Positions 10,867 through 20,900 of a stretch of DNA of 64,000 bases are shown here, one piece after another. The position numbers and the translations under genes were made by a program. The notes under the pieces are model-generated. The model was not told where the DNA came from and searched no databases. It saw nothing but the letters and a program-made list of their open reading frames with translations. Positions within the stretch are counted from its first letter, which is position 1. Every line of letters begins with the position of its first letter. Source of the DNA: Larimichthys crocea. Lineage: Eukaryota; Chordata; Actinopteri; Sciaenidae. The stretch lies in contig NC_040021.1 of NCBI RefSeq assembly GCF_000972845.2, positions 4,961,969 to 5,025,968 of the forward strand, written 5' to 3'.

Positions 10867-12119
10867 CACAGATTGTGTAGCATCTCAATACACTACGGGA
10901 ACTGGGTACGATAGTAATGTTAAACAATATATATAATAAACAATAAAAATAATAAGATTAGATAAGCCAGAAGAGGAATTCAGCTTTGTAGAAACACAAA
11001 AAGAAAATTTAAAAATGAAGAATAAGAGGTATAACACTAAAATATGATTTAGAAAAAATATAAGAGCAATTAAAAAAAAAAAGAAATACATTAGTAGCAG
11101 CAAACATCTATGCATTTATAAATTAATAAATAATAAATTAGGATTAATAGTCGATGGTAGTAGTAATTGAGGCAACTAACAAGATGACCTTAGGATAAAC
11201 ATATTTAATTTATATGAATCAAATTTATTTGTTGTGCAGTTATTATTGTTCACACACAGAAACATTTGGTCCATCCTCCATAGTCTTACTAATTCAAAAT
11301 GTTATAAAATCTTTAGGTAACTTACATTCCACAACTACACATACAGAAGAAAGGAAAAACATTAGTCATAATATTTAGATCAGGTATAAGTGTACAATTT
11401 TTCTATAATTTATACACGAATAACAGAACAAAGAAAATAAAATGCTAACTTTTCAGATAAGGCTTTTTTTTCCCCTCACCTTGAAAGTAACTGCAATCTA
11501 ATGTTCCAAGTGAAATCACATCTGTAAATATGAAAGTTCTAGTGATTTTAGTATTTCATGAGAAACATACATCTACATATAACAGCTGCAGGCGTAGTTT
11601 TACGGGAATTCTTTCTGGAAATTAGGTTAGGTTAGGGTGTGGTAGCAGTCCCAGGATAAACAGCATGATTTTGCAGTCAGACTGAGACCACCATATAATT
11701 TCATATCCCACTTAAAATTCTAAGGTGGTGTCACTTCTGGATATGGATATTACTTCACTGACCTCATTTTTATGGAGATAAGAGGTTTTGCAAGATCACT
11801 GTCAAACAAGTTATTCCACAAGAAACAGATGAGTATTTATTTTGTTATTATAAGGGTTGGTTTATTTTTGATCAGGGAATAACAAAGTTGAGTTTACCAT
11901 AAAATAAGCATTGTTTCTGTATGATCAAAACATCAGATTTAATATGTATTATTTGCATATGTGTAATGTGTCATTTTACTTTTGTTTTTAACAAATTGTT
12001 CCGTTGCTGTATTGATATTTAAAATGTTCAAATGCATTTCTTTACCTTTCGGAAAGCGCTTTGAGTTCCTTTACAATTCATGTTTTACAATAAAACTCTA
12101 CAAATAAACTGCCTCGTCT

Positions 12120-12420
12120 TAACCTCTACTTACTCACTCAAAGCTTGGATACATGTAGTGTATCAGAGCTGTATGTGGACACCAGAGCATTACATATTTG
12201 GAACTGTAGCTGACGGGGAATGGAGCCAGTGTCGTGCCAGAACAGGAGCTGGGCAGACAAGAGTAAATGTGGGACTAACTTTTAGTCTTTGGTGAGAGCT
12301 TGGTGAAATAAAGGCTGAAGACAGACGCCGAGCTGGACTTCTTGTTGTTCGTATTAGCTAACGCTATGTCTGTGTTTGTTGACAGTAATATGGCAAGCAT
12401 GAGTCATCACCTGAAGGCGA
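12120..12420 (+). repeat. Interspersed repeat family B (short form)
   Basis: Shares CAGAACAGGAGCTGGGCA, GACTAACTTTTAGTC and AATAAAGGCTGAA with 29,100-29,440 and, inverted, with 48,370-48,600 and 24,130-24,330. The 48 kb copy is an independent insertion. This copy lacks an internal segment of about 105 bp that the 29 kb and 48 kb copies have. Family not identified. Confidence 0.6.
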
Positions 12421-12469
12421 AAAGCAGCTGTTTCCATGTTGGGCTAATCAAAAAATCGGCAAAAACATG

Positions 12470-12800
12470 GCCTGAGGCGGACCTGAGGCAGGCCAATGAC
12501 AGCTCGGTGCTCTAATAAGCCATCTGTTACCTGTCAATCAAAGCAGCCACGTACAGGTGAGTGACTATAAAAAATTCACCCTCAGTACAGTTGTCATGAA
12601 TGTGGAAATTATCTATAGAGACCAAAACTGTTTTTGTACCAGGCTGTAAACATGTTTATTTCTGCTGTGAAGTTGGACATTTGAACATGGGGACTTATGG
12701 AGACTGACTCACTTCTGGAGCCAGCCTCAAGTGGATGTTTGAGGAACTGCAGTTTGTAGCACTTCCACATTGACTTTATTCACAGCCACGGAGGTTGCCG
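12470..12800 (+). repeat. Interspersed repeat family A
   Basis: Carries the family A landmarks in plus orientation (CCTGTCAATCAAAGC, CCCTCAGTACAGTTGTCATG, GACTTATGGAGACTGACTC, CACAGCCACGGAGGTTGCCG). The same insertion, as part of the duplicated locus, is at 23,690-23,990 inverted, and in a deleted form at 29,548-29,760. Confidence 0.75.
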
Positions 12801-13383
12801 GTTGGTTTCTTTGCATCATTTGGTTGTTCTCTTTCTTGTTCTGTAAGTAGTTTTAGTAATAATTGGTTGTAAATAATAACTGTATTTGTATAGCACCTAA
12901 AATCAGAGTTTACAAAGACAACGTTTTTGAACAACAGGAAGACTCAGGAAGAGAAACCAAACAAAGCGGGTATAAAGGATGATTTAGTACATGAACACGC
13001 TTTGTTGCTGCTTGGTTGTTGATGTTTGGCTGTGAGCAAAGTAAGTCAACGTGTTGCACTTTGAAAAATTGTTGCAAATTTGTTGCAACCAAAACAGGGA
13101 AAAACACAATATTTCTTTCTTGTCAGCAACGGGGGCAGCAAAAAACATTAACTACATCCCCAAATATCAGTGAACACTGAGGGTGTGTCACACACACTGT
13201 ATAATCGAGATGTGTGTATAATGTTTACCTCTGTCTCTCAGCCAATCAAGTGCGAGCGATGCTCTGACCTGCTTGCGTCACTGCTGGAGAACACGCCCAC
13301 CCTGGCTTTCTTTTAGTGCGTTTCCGGGAAAGTTTAAAGCTGCATTGGACGTCACCTTTAGTTGATGAAAAACTCTTAGAAAT

Positions 13384-13502
13384 ATGAGTGAAATCAAGCC
13401 AAACGAGTCAGCTCCAGCCCACTGAAGATAACGGAGAGGAAGAAAGACTGGGCTGCGGCCAAAGCTTTTTTTTGACAACCTCAAAACACACAAACGAGAC
13501 CT
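13384..13502 (+). pseudogene. Extra copy of nt5c1a exon 1, frameshifted
   Basis: Matches nt5c1a exon 1 (30,313-30,432) from ATG to the donor CT|GTGAGT, but a deletion in the alanine/proline codons after GTCAGCTCCAGC shifts the frame and brings a TGA at the 14th codon, and there are added bases in the GA and T runs. The next exon is not reached: a gap of ten N starts 100 bases into the intron. Most likely this is an uncorrected assembly copy and not a real pseudogene. Confidence 0.85.
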
Positions 13503-13602
13503 GTGAGTATTAGAAACACAAGCCTGTGTGTGCACGCTTTATTTTTACACCACACGTGGTTTTATATGTGTAAAATAACCCCATCTTTGCATGCATATCC
13601 CA

Positions 13603-13612
13603 NNNNNNNNNN
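13603..13612. other. Assembly gap (10 N)
   Basis: Ten N between nt5c1a intron 1 on the left and a second copy of the syt14 intron 1 block on the right. A fixed-size placeholder; the true distance is unknown. Confidence 0.98.
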
Positions 13613-13875
13613 AATTTTTTTTTTAGAAAGTTCATCTACTAACATGCCTCCAACTTCGCTGTAAAGACTATTCTCAAATGTGCACTTGAGGTTACAAGTT
13701 CAACCTCTGCGCATATCAAGGTCAAAGGTACACGTGAGGTGAGATAACAACAACAACACTGCATTACAATCTCCTCACATCACCCTAATTCCTAGTGTAA
13801 AGGAGAAACAACACTTTAAGGACCCTTCAAGATATGTCTCATTAAATGTTTGACATTTATTAATGTACTCTAGGC

Positions 13876-14853
13876 TAGAGTTGCACGATACCCCCGTGGT
13901 GCCATATCGTAACGGTTCCTACTATACTAGAAATTCTACACAACGGTACTACCGTGGATTATTATACTACCGGTGCCAGTTTCCGCCTCTACTCTCCTCC
14001 CGGCTAGAAATTTGCTTCAAAACAAACAACAAGCTTAAAGTTCTGTCTCGCCCAGACACGCGCACAAACACAAGACAACACACTCACCACGGCAGAAGCA
14101 CCAGGTCTGAGCGGCGAGTCTGCCGTGTTGTCGTCGTCAGTGGCAACCACTAATTTTGCTAAAAAAACCAAACTCGTTGTTTCAAACTTGTTTCAGTCTA
14201 ATTCTTACGTCACCAGTATTATGTTTACCATACACCAAACAACATTATAAGTAATTAATACGTATTTATAACTTGTACAAATACATTGCAGTTCATAAAA
14301 ATAATAATAAAAAAAGGCAGCAGTGTCGTGCAGTGATGCGCGGGTTGATCCGAAGTGAGTGGGTGCCCACAGTCGCCCACGGTCACGAGTAACCAAACAA
14401 TATTTTTATTGATATTCGGGTCGCGGTCGGTCGGGTCGTTTGAAATAAAGAATAAAGAATAAAGCCGAGTAAAGTTTTGTAATTTATGTAGTAGACAACA
14501 TTTTCTGTGAAATACACAGACTTTATTGGCTGAAGAAGAAACCACATTTTAATATGCTACTTTTAAATGAATAATAACTCAGTAATGCCAGTTTTATGTA
14601 GCCCGATGACGCTACGAAGTTAATCAAGAGTATAGACTACTTTTTAAAATGCGGGTCAGGAAGCGGGTCAGGTACAATATTTCACAATTATTTGCTGCGG
14701 TCGGAGTTCGGGCGGGTTAGTTTAAAAAGTCGGTCGGTGCAGGTCGATCAAACATGGACCCGCGCATCACTGGTATCGTGATAATACCCAGAACCGTGAT
14801 ACTTTGCCTGGTATAGTATCGTGGTTACACATTTTGGTATCGTGACAACTCCA
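13876..14853 (+). mobile_element. Non-autonomous hAT element (second copy)
   Basis: Same insertion as 8,098-9,009, with the duplication CTCTAGGC at 13,868-13,875 and from 14,854. The right end, GGTATCGTGACAACTCCA, is better preserved than in the first copy and shows the inverted repeat with the left end clearly. Confidence 0.82.
14331..14772 (+). mobile_element. Nested hAT-type element (second copy)
   Basis: Ends CAGTGATGCGCGGG and CCCGCGCATCACTG are a perfect 14-bp inverted repeat. Flanks are GTGTCGTG on the left and GTATCGTG on the right, an 8-bp duplication with one change. It is inserted within the element at 13,876-14,853. Confidence 0.78.
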
Positions 14854-15068
14854 CTCTAGGCTGTTTTCCTTTTAAAACGTAACCGACTGTTACATCGTCA
14901 CAGATCACCTAAAAAGGTGAAAGAATCTGTCCCTAAGAGTTTGACGAAATAGGGCCCCCCCAAACAGCTAGACATGGCCCTGGGCAGAGTTGTCATATTG
15001 GACCACATTGGACTAAAGTGTACCTAATAAAGTGGCCGGTCCGTGTATATTGGCGTGCTCTCTCTCTC

Positions 15069-15241
15069 AATTCAATTCAATTCAATTCAGCTTTATTGGC
15101 ATGGGAAACATGTTTACATTGCCAAAGCGTGTAACAACAAAAAGCACAGATAAAAGTTTTAACATAAAATACAGGAATATTAAATAATAATAATAATAAT
15201 AACAACAACAATAATTCAATATGTACAAAGTTCAATATGTA
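15069..15241 (-). mobile_element. LINE 3' tail inserted in a CT tract
   Basis: Starts with four AATTC units, followed by AGCTTTATTGGCATGGGAAA and CATGTTTACATTGCC; reversed, this is the familiar 3' end of a fish non-LTR element with a short terminal repeat. It interrupts the CT-rich tract that is continuous near 9,895-9,920 in the first copy and in the inverted copy near 26,640, so the insertion is present in only one of the copies. Confidence 0.65.
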
Positions 15242-15504
15242 CTCTCTCTCTCTCTCTCAGGTGTCTCTCCATCAAACAAACCCACCTGCACGCTCGGCTG
15301 CACGTGACACAATAAGAACTCATAACGGCACACACACACACACTGTATGACGGAGCAACGGTCACGGCACGCGCCTTACTCCTCACCGATACTTTCACTT
15401 ATAATAATATAAAATAATAAAAATAAAAAATATTTAAAAGACACTTAACCAGCATCTTGTAGTCCTTTATATTAACTGTACACATTACCCATGAAGCTCC
15501 GGGA

Positions 15505-15514
15505 NNNNNNNNNN
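15505..15514. other. Assembly gap (10 N)
   Basis: Ten N separating the copy of the syt14 intron 1 block from a degraded stretch that matches nt5c1a intron 4. A second fixed-size placeholder within 2 kb. Confidence 0.98.
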
Positions 15515-16692
15515 GAGCAGCAAAAACACGGTAGGCAGGTCCTGAACCGGGACCGCGCAAAAGACGCGGGAAAGGCCGGAGAGGGCAAGAGAGGAAGGGA
15601 AGGCAGAGGAGAATCCTGATTTCTGTCACAAGCGACGTTGGTTTATCACATGTAAGACATAAATCGTACAATCAGGAGCCCGGAGGTGTATTTACATACT
15701 TGCAGGTTGACTTTGCGTCTTGACTAATTATCGACCACACACTGTGCAGCAAGAAGGAAGCTGCCTCGGAGCCGGCGTGTGAATTTTAACGGCTCCCTGT
15801 CGTCAAAATACACACAAAACAAACGAGACGTAACGTTCAATGTAGTGCCGATAGAAAAGGAATATGACGGTTTACGGTTTATCAAAAATGGCGAATTAAA
15901 TCAGCAGGTCTCAGTTTTCTATCAATGTAAATCGATATCGTTGGGGCATCACTTTGGGCTCTGGAGAATTGTGATTGTTTTTGGTTAAACTTACAACTGA
16001 CCGCCAATAGACATACAATAGACATGAAATAATCTAGAGAAGAAAGTCATGAAGTCCATGAAGTGTTAAGAGTCTGACAAGCTGGTTGGAACGAAGGACC
16101 TTTGGGAGTGCTCCGTCTTACAATGGTGGGAGTAAGCATCCGCATAGTTTATTGAATTTATTGGCGTTGAACTAATACAACAAAATAAACACTGTAAACT
16201 TGTGTATTAGTGTTATTATTACAATATGGTTTTCTAATGTTCCTTATCTGAGAGACGAGGATCATTTAAATAAATCACCATGATCGCAGCATAACATATT
16301 CATAGCTCACATTGTGACCCGACATGTGAGGCATACGTAACTTGCCTCAAACTTGTCAGGTTTTTCAGATCAGGCTTGTGCACAGATACAGACAGACTTG
16401 AAATAACAAATGGAAATAGCAGGCCAGTTTTTCTGACTGACTCACCACCTAAAGGCTTCAGATTTATTTAGAATGAATTGGAATGATCAGAGAAGGCTTG
16501 ACTTGATGGGCATGCTCCCTCTTGCTTTGTATATATTTAATATTCAACCCCCAAAAAGGTTTCCAGTTTACAAAAATGCCCTTTAAAACATAAAGGAACA
16601 CAAAGAGAAACACGAGGTATCAGAGAAAAATCCAGCTGTGAGAGCTTTCAAACATCATGAGGGACCATGAACGCCCACCTTCCTTTATTCAG

Positions 16693-16899
16693 GCAAATCG
16701 CTGCAGCAACATGTTCATGCCAAAAACGGGATGGAATTGAGGCACACTCCAGCTGAGAGTTTGCGTTGTTGTGTCCACCGACGGCGATCGCCGTCCTCTG
16801 CTTCGTCTGGAACGAATCAAGATCATTGTGAAGAAGCACGGCCTGGACCAACCTTCTTTGAGCAAGAGAAGGAGTTTTGAGAACAAGCTCAGCGCGCAG
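16693..16899 (+). pseudogene. Extra copy of nt5c1a exon 5, frameshifted
   Basis: Between a TTCAG acceptor and a GCAG|GTAAAC donor, 207 nt against 185 nt in the intact exon. GACGGCGACGCCGTCC, the catalytic-motif coding stretch, has become CGACGGCGATCGCCGTCC with extra bases before it, so the frame is lost several times. The error pattern (extra single bases) suggests unpolished sequence. Confidence 0.8.
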
Positions 16900-17391
16900 G
16901 TAAACGATGGATGGTTTCTACGTCAAAGAGACAGACTTTGTGCAGAATGTATGTCTAGAATATACACCGATAATTTTATTCCATTTCGCGTTCTTGGAGA
17001 TTTTGACGCCTAACGATTTGATGTAACTGCAAAGGGTTTGGTTGACAGTCAAAGTTAATGAATACGAATTGTGTCTGGTAATTGGTTGGGATATGCCAAA
17101 CAGCTTAAAAAGCAGAAATAAAGAACAGAACGTGACCGGAAGATTAAGAAGCCATAGGCTTGGACAAAAGAATACTAAACTAATAAATGAATGATTCAGC
17201 AAAATGGCAGAGAATATAAACGACAGTGAGAAAACACACAAAACTGAGCAGAAGATCTAATCTCCTGTATGGGGAAATGTCCTGCAGGGTTAAGAAACCT
17301 GCTCTGCCCTGCTCTAATATGCGGGCGTTGTGCTGTCGTTCGTGATAGTGGACGTGTTTCACATCAAACCTAACATGTCTGGCTCTTCCAG

Positions 17392-17690
17392 GGTCCCCTT
17401 AAAGTGTTTTCTGTTCTTGGAAGGCCTCTGGGCAAGCGGCCAGAGAAAATACTTATGGTGCAGAACGCGAGCATTGCGCGCGGGAGCTCCACACCCTCGC
17501 TCTCTCCCGATAGCTCCTACATCATCTGGCGTCCGTGCTGCGATCGGAACTGTCCATCCGAACCTCCTGGTCACGGCCCGCAGCGCTGCCCAGCTCCGGG
17601 GCTCGGGTCCGAGAAGACTCCTCCGCAGCTGGGGCCTGGAGACGACGAGGCGCTCTTTTCCCCTGGCCGTGTCGCTCCGACGCCTCCGTC
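17392..17690 (+). pseudogene. Extra copy of nt5c1a exon 6, partial and garbled
   Basis: Begins after CTCTTCCAG like the real exon 6, then has about 90 foreign bases (about 17,457-17,545) between the AGAGAAAAT and CCATCCGAACC landmarks. It resumes with GGTCACGGCCCGCAGCGCTGC and loses all similarity near the codons for the conserved LAGAPKGP segment. No stop-containing 3' end or 3' UTR follows. Confidence 0.78.
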
Positions 17691-17940
17691 CCAGACCGGC
17701 CTCATGCTCGAGGGCGCTCGGTCGTGGAAGCAGGAAGAGAGGAGCGAGGGGAGGACGGAGAGGGATGGAAAAAGGGAGCCGAAGGGGGGAAAGAGGAGAG
17801 GCGAGAGAGAAGAGGTCCTGATGGCGATGAAGGTCCTGTCTGCAGAGAATGAGCTAGAAAGTACTAGCGCTGAAATCAGCAGAAGTGAGGACGGTAAACC
17901 CAAGAGAAACAGAATATGCACGGAGCGCAACTGTCGAGTC
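17691..17940. other. Spacer at the fold-back point
   Basis: About 250 bases between the forward and inverted exon 6 copies that match neither the rest of exon 6 nor its 3' UTR. The left part is purine-rich (GAAGAGAGGAGCGAGGGGAG and similar); the right part has mixed composition. It is open over long stretches in several frames but has no recognisable product. It is the turning point of the palindrome. Confidence 0.7.
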
Positions 17941-20900
17941 TCACGACCGTCGATCTCCAGGCCCCACTGCGGAGAGTCGTCAGGGACACGAGCCCCGGAG
18001 ATGGCAGCGCTGCCGGGCCGTGAAAGGAGGTTCGGATGGACAGTTCAAGCGATCGTCCGTGGCGTAGAATTTTCTCTAGGAAGCTTGCCCAGAGCCCTCC
18101 AAACACTTTAAGGGCCCCTGGAAGCGCCAGGACATGTAGGTTGAAACAAGTCACTATAAACGAACGACAGCACAAACGACAGCATATTTAGAGCAGGCAG
18201 AGCGGTTTCCTAACCCTGAGACATTTCCCCCATACGGAGATTAGATTCTTCTGCTCAGTTTGTGTGGTTTCTCACTGTCGTTTTATATTCTCTGCAATTT
18301 TGCTGAATCATTCATTTATTAGTTTAGATTCTTGGTACAAGCCTATGGCTTCTTATCCTCCGGTCCGTCTGTTCTCTTATCTGCTTTTAAGCTGTTGCAT
18401 ATCCATACAATTACAGACACAATTCATATATCATTAAACTGTGGACTTGTCAAACCAACCCTTTTGCAGTTACATCAATCGTTTAGGAGTCAAATCTCCA
18501 ATGAAGCGAATGAATAAATTATCGGATTGTATATCTAGACATACATTCTGCACAAAGTCTGGTCTCTTTGCCGTAGAAACATCCATCGTTACCTGCGCGA
18601 GAGGCTTGGTTCTCAAACTCCCTTCTCGTGCTCAAAGAAGGTGCCAGGCCGTGATCGTCTCACAATGATCTCTGATCGTCCGAGAAAGGAACGGCGTCGC
18701 CGTCGAACGCAACTCTCACTGGAGTGTCGCTCAATTCCATCTCCTTTTTTTTTGGCATGAACATGGTTGCTGCAGCGATGCCTGAAAGGAAGGTGGGAGT
18801 TTCATGTCCCCATTCATGAATTGTTTTGAAAGCCACGCTGGATTTTTCTCTGATACCCTGTGTATTTATCTTTGTGTTCCTTTATGTTTTTAAAGGACAT
18901 TTGTGGTTGTAAGCTGGAAAACCGTTTGGGGGTCTTGAATATAAATATATCACAAAGGCAAGAGGAGCATGCCATCACAGTCACGCCCGTTCTATCATCC
19001 AATTCATTCTAAAAAATAAATCTGAAGCCATTTAGGTGGTGAGATCAGTCAGAAAACTGGTGCTATCCATTTGTATGTTCAATCTGGCTGTATCTGTTGC
19101 ACAAGCCTGATCTGAAAACCTGGGACCAAGTTGAGGCCAAGTTAGTATGACATCACATGTAGGTCACAAAGTGCGCCTATGAAATGTTATGGCTGAGATC
19201 ATTGGTGGATTTTATTTACAATGATCCTCGTCTCTCAATATAGGAAACATTAAGAAAACATATGTCAATAATTAACACTAAATACACAAGTTACAGTGTT
19301 ATTTGTTGTCTATAGTCAATCGCCATAAATTAAATAAACTATGGCAGACTGCTACTCCCACCATGTAAAGAAGAGCACTACCACAGTCCTTCGTTCCAAC
19401 AGCGTGTCAGACTCTTTAACACTTCATGACTTCATGACTTTCTTCTATGAGATTATTTCATGTCTTGTATGTCATTGGCAGGTCAGTGGTTAAGGGTAAC
19501 CAAAAAAACAATCAACAATCCTCCAGAGCCCCAAAGTGATGCCCCAAAGATATTCGATTTACATTGATAGAAAACTGAAACCTGCTGATTTAATTCGCAT
19601 TTTTGATAAACCTAAACCGTCATATACTTTTCTATCGGCACTACATTTGAACGTTACGTATCTGTTTGTTTGGGTGTGTATTTTCAGACGACAGGGAGCC
19701 GTAAATCACACGCCGGCTCCGGAGCGCTTCCTTCTTGCTGCACAGTGTGTGGTCGATAATTAGTCAGACGCAAAGTCAACATGCAAAGTATGTAAATACA
19801 CCTCCGGGCTCCTGATTGTACAGATTTATGTATTACATGAGAACCACTTCGCTTGTGACAGAAATCAGGATTATAATCTGACTTACCTCCTCTATGGCCT
19901 CTCCGACTTTCTCAGAGTCTTTGGAGAGGTAAAGGTTGGTCATGTAGGCCTTCAGATAGCCGATAGGACTCTGTCCTCCCGTCATACAGAATCTCTCTAT
20001 GGTCAAATCTGAAAAGAAAAAGGCAAGTTGAGAGTGCGGAAAAAAACCCATACTGATTACACTATAAGTGCTCTTCTCATATCTAGTGGCTGCTCTTATT
20101 GTGCCTGTTTTGCTGTAGCACAATCAAGAATGTTTTGGTTTAGGACTCAGCGTACCATAGTGTATAATGCTGTTTATCAGACGCACTCCGACTTGGGCGT
20201 GATTGTTCGTCATTAAGACGATGTCAAACAGCTCCTCGCTGTCCGGGTAGAGCTTCCTCAGTCGAAGTTGACGTTCATCAGCCCTGTGTGAGAGTGGACG
20301 GACACCAGAGAACAGGAATTGTTCAGAGCGTTCGAACTTGGGCTTACGACACAAACATTACAACATTTTCAGTTAAAAAAAAGAGAAAATCAGGACACTG
20401 AAACAACACTGAGAGAAGGAATGTGCTTTATAAACCACAACTTCCTTATCAGGGTTATCGTATTAGTATGAGTGTTATTTCTACTGATAAGATATCACAA
20501 ACAGAAAGCTGACAATTTCCTCGAGGAAGCTTTGAAACTGTTGCACTGACACAGAGAACAATGTAACAACTGTAAATGGCCCAATCAGAGCATATCCTGG
20601 CACACAATATTAAAAAACAAATAAGTTTTGATGGTGGATGGGGGATTTTTATCTAAGTTATGAACATATTTTGCAGAAGTATACAGTCAAAAATCTTCAA
20701 AGTTGGTCATTGATAAGATACACCTTGCTAAAAAAAAAAAATAAACAGGGGGTAAGCAGATTACCTGCAACAAGCATTACGACCTTACAGAAGGTAAAAT
20801 AGGATGTATCAGGAGTGTGAAATTAATGGCATAAACTTTTGATACTCACGTCACTTTTATTGCTGTCTATATATCATGGTTACACACTTATGTATATTTC

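Larger units (their letters stand above)
10882..13383 (+). other. syt14/nt5c1a intergenic region, first copy
   Basis: Collinear with 27,892-30,312 (direct) and with about 23,089-25,650 (inverted). It contains repeat family B (about 12,120-12,420) and family A (about 12,470-12,800), then the CCAAT-containing 5' flank of the nt5c1a exon 1 copy. Compared with the intact copy it lacks about 105 bp near 12,240 and has about 130 bp extra near 12,450-12,600, so it is not simply an error-laden copy of the same allele. Confidence 0.75.
13613..15504 (+). repeat. Second copy of the 7.57-10.17 kb block (likely other haplotype)
   Basis: Runs parallel to 7,567-10,165 and is bounded by N gaps on both sides. 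It has the same nested hAT pair, but no hAT at the 9,156 position, and a LINE tail not seen in the first copy. Being bounded by gaps and placed between exon 1 and exon 5 material of another gene, it cannot be in its natural position. Confidence 0.85.
15610..17690 (+). other. Degraded forward copy of nt5c1a intron 4 to exon 6
   Basis: Collinear with about 33,555-35,520 but with frequent single-base insertions and deletions, often in short runs, and some garbled stretches. The first hundred bases after the N gap (15,515-15,610) do not match anything clearly. It contains damaged copies of exon 5 and exon 6. Confidence 0.8.

Noticed and set aside
17404..18111. 235-codon plus-strand frame
   Set aside because: It runs through a frameshifted exon 6 copy, the foreign spacer and an antisense exon 6 copy; it is a by-product of the fold-back, not a gene.
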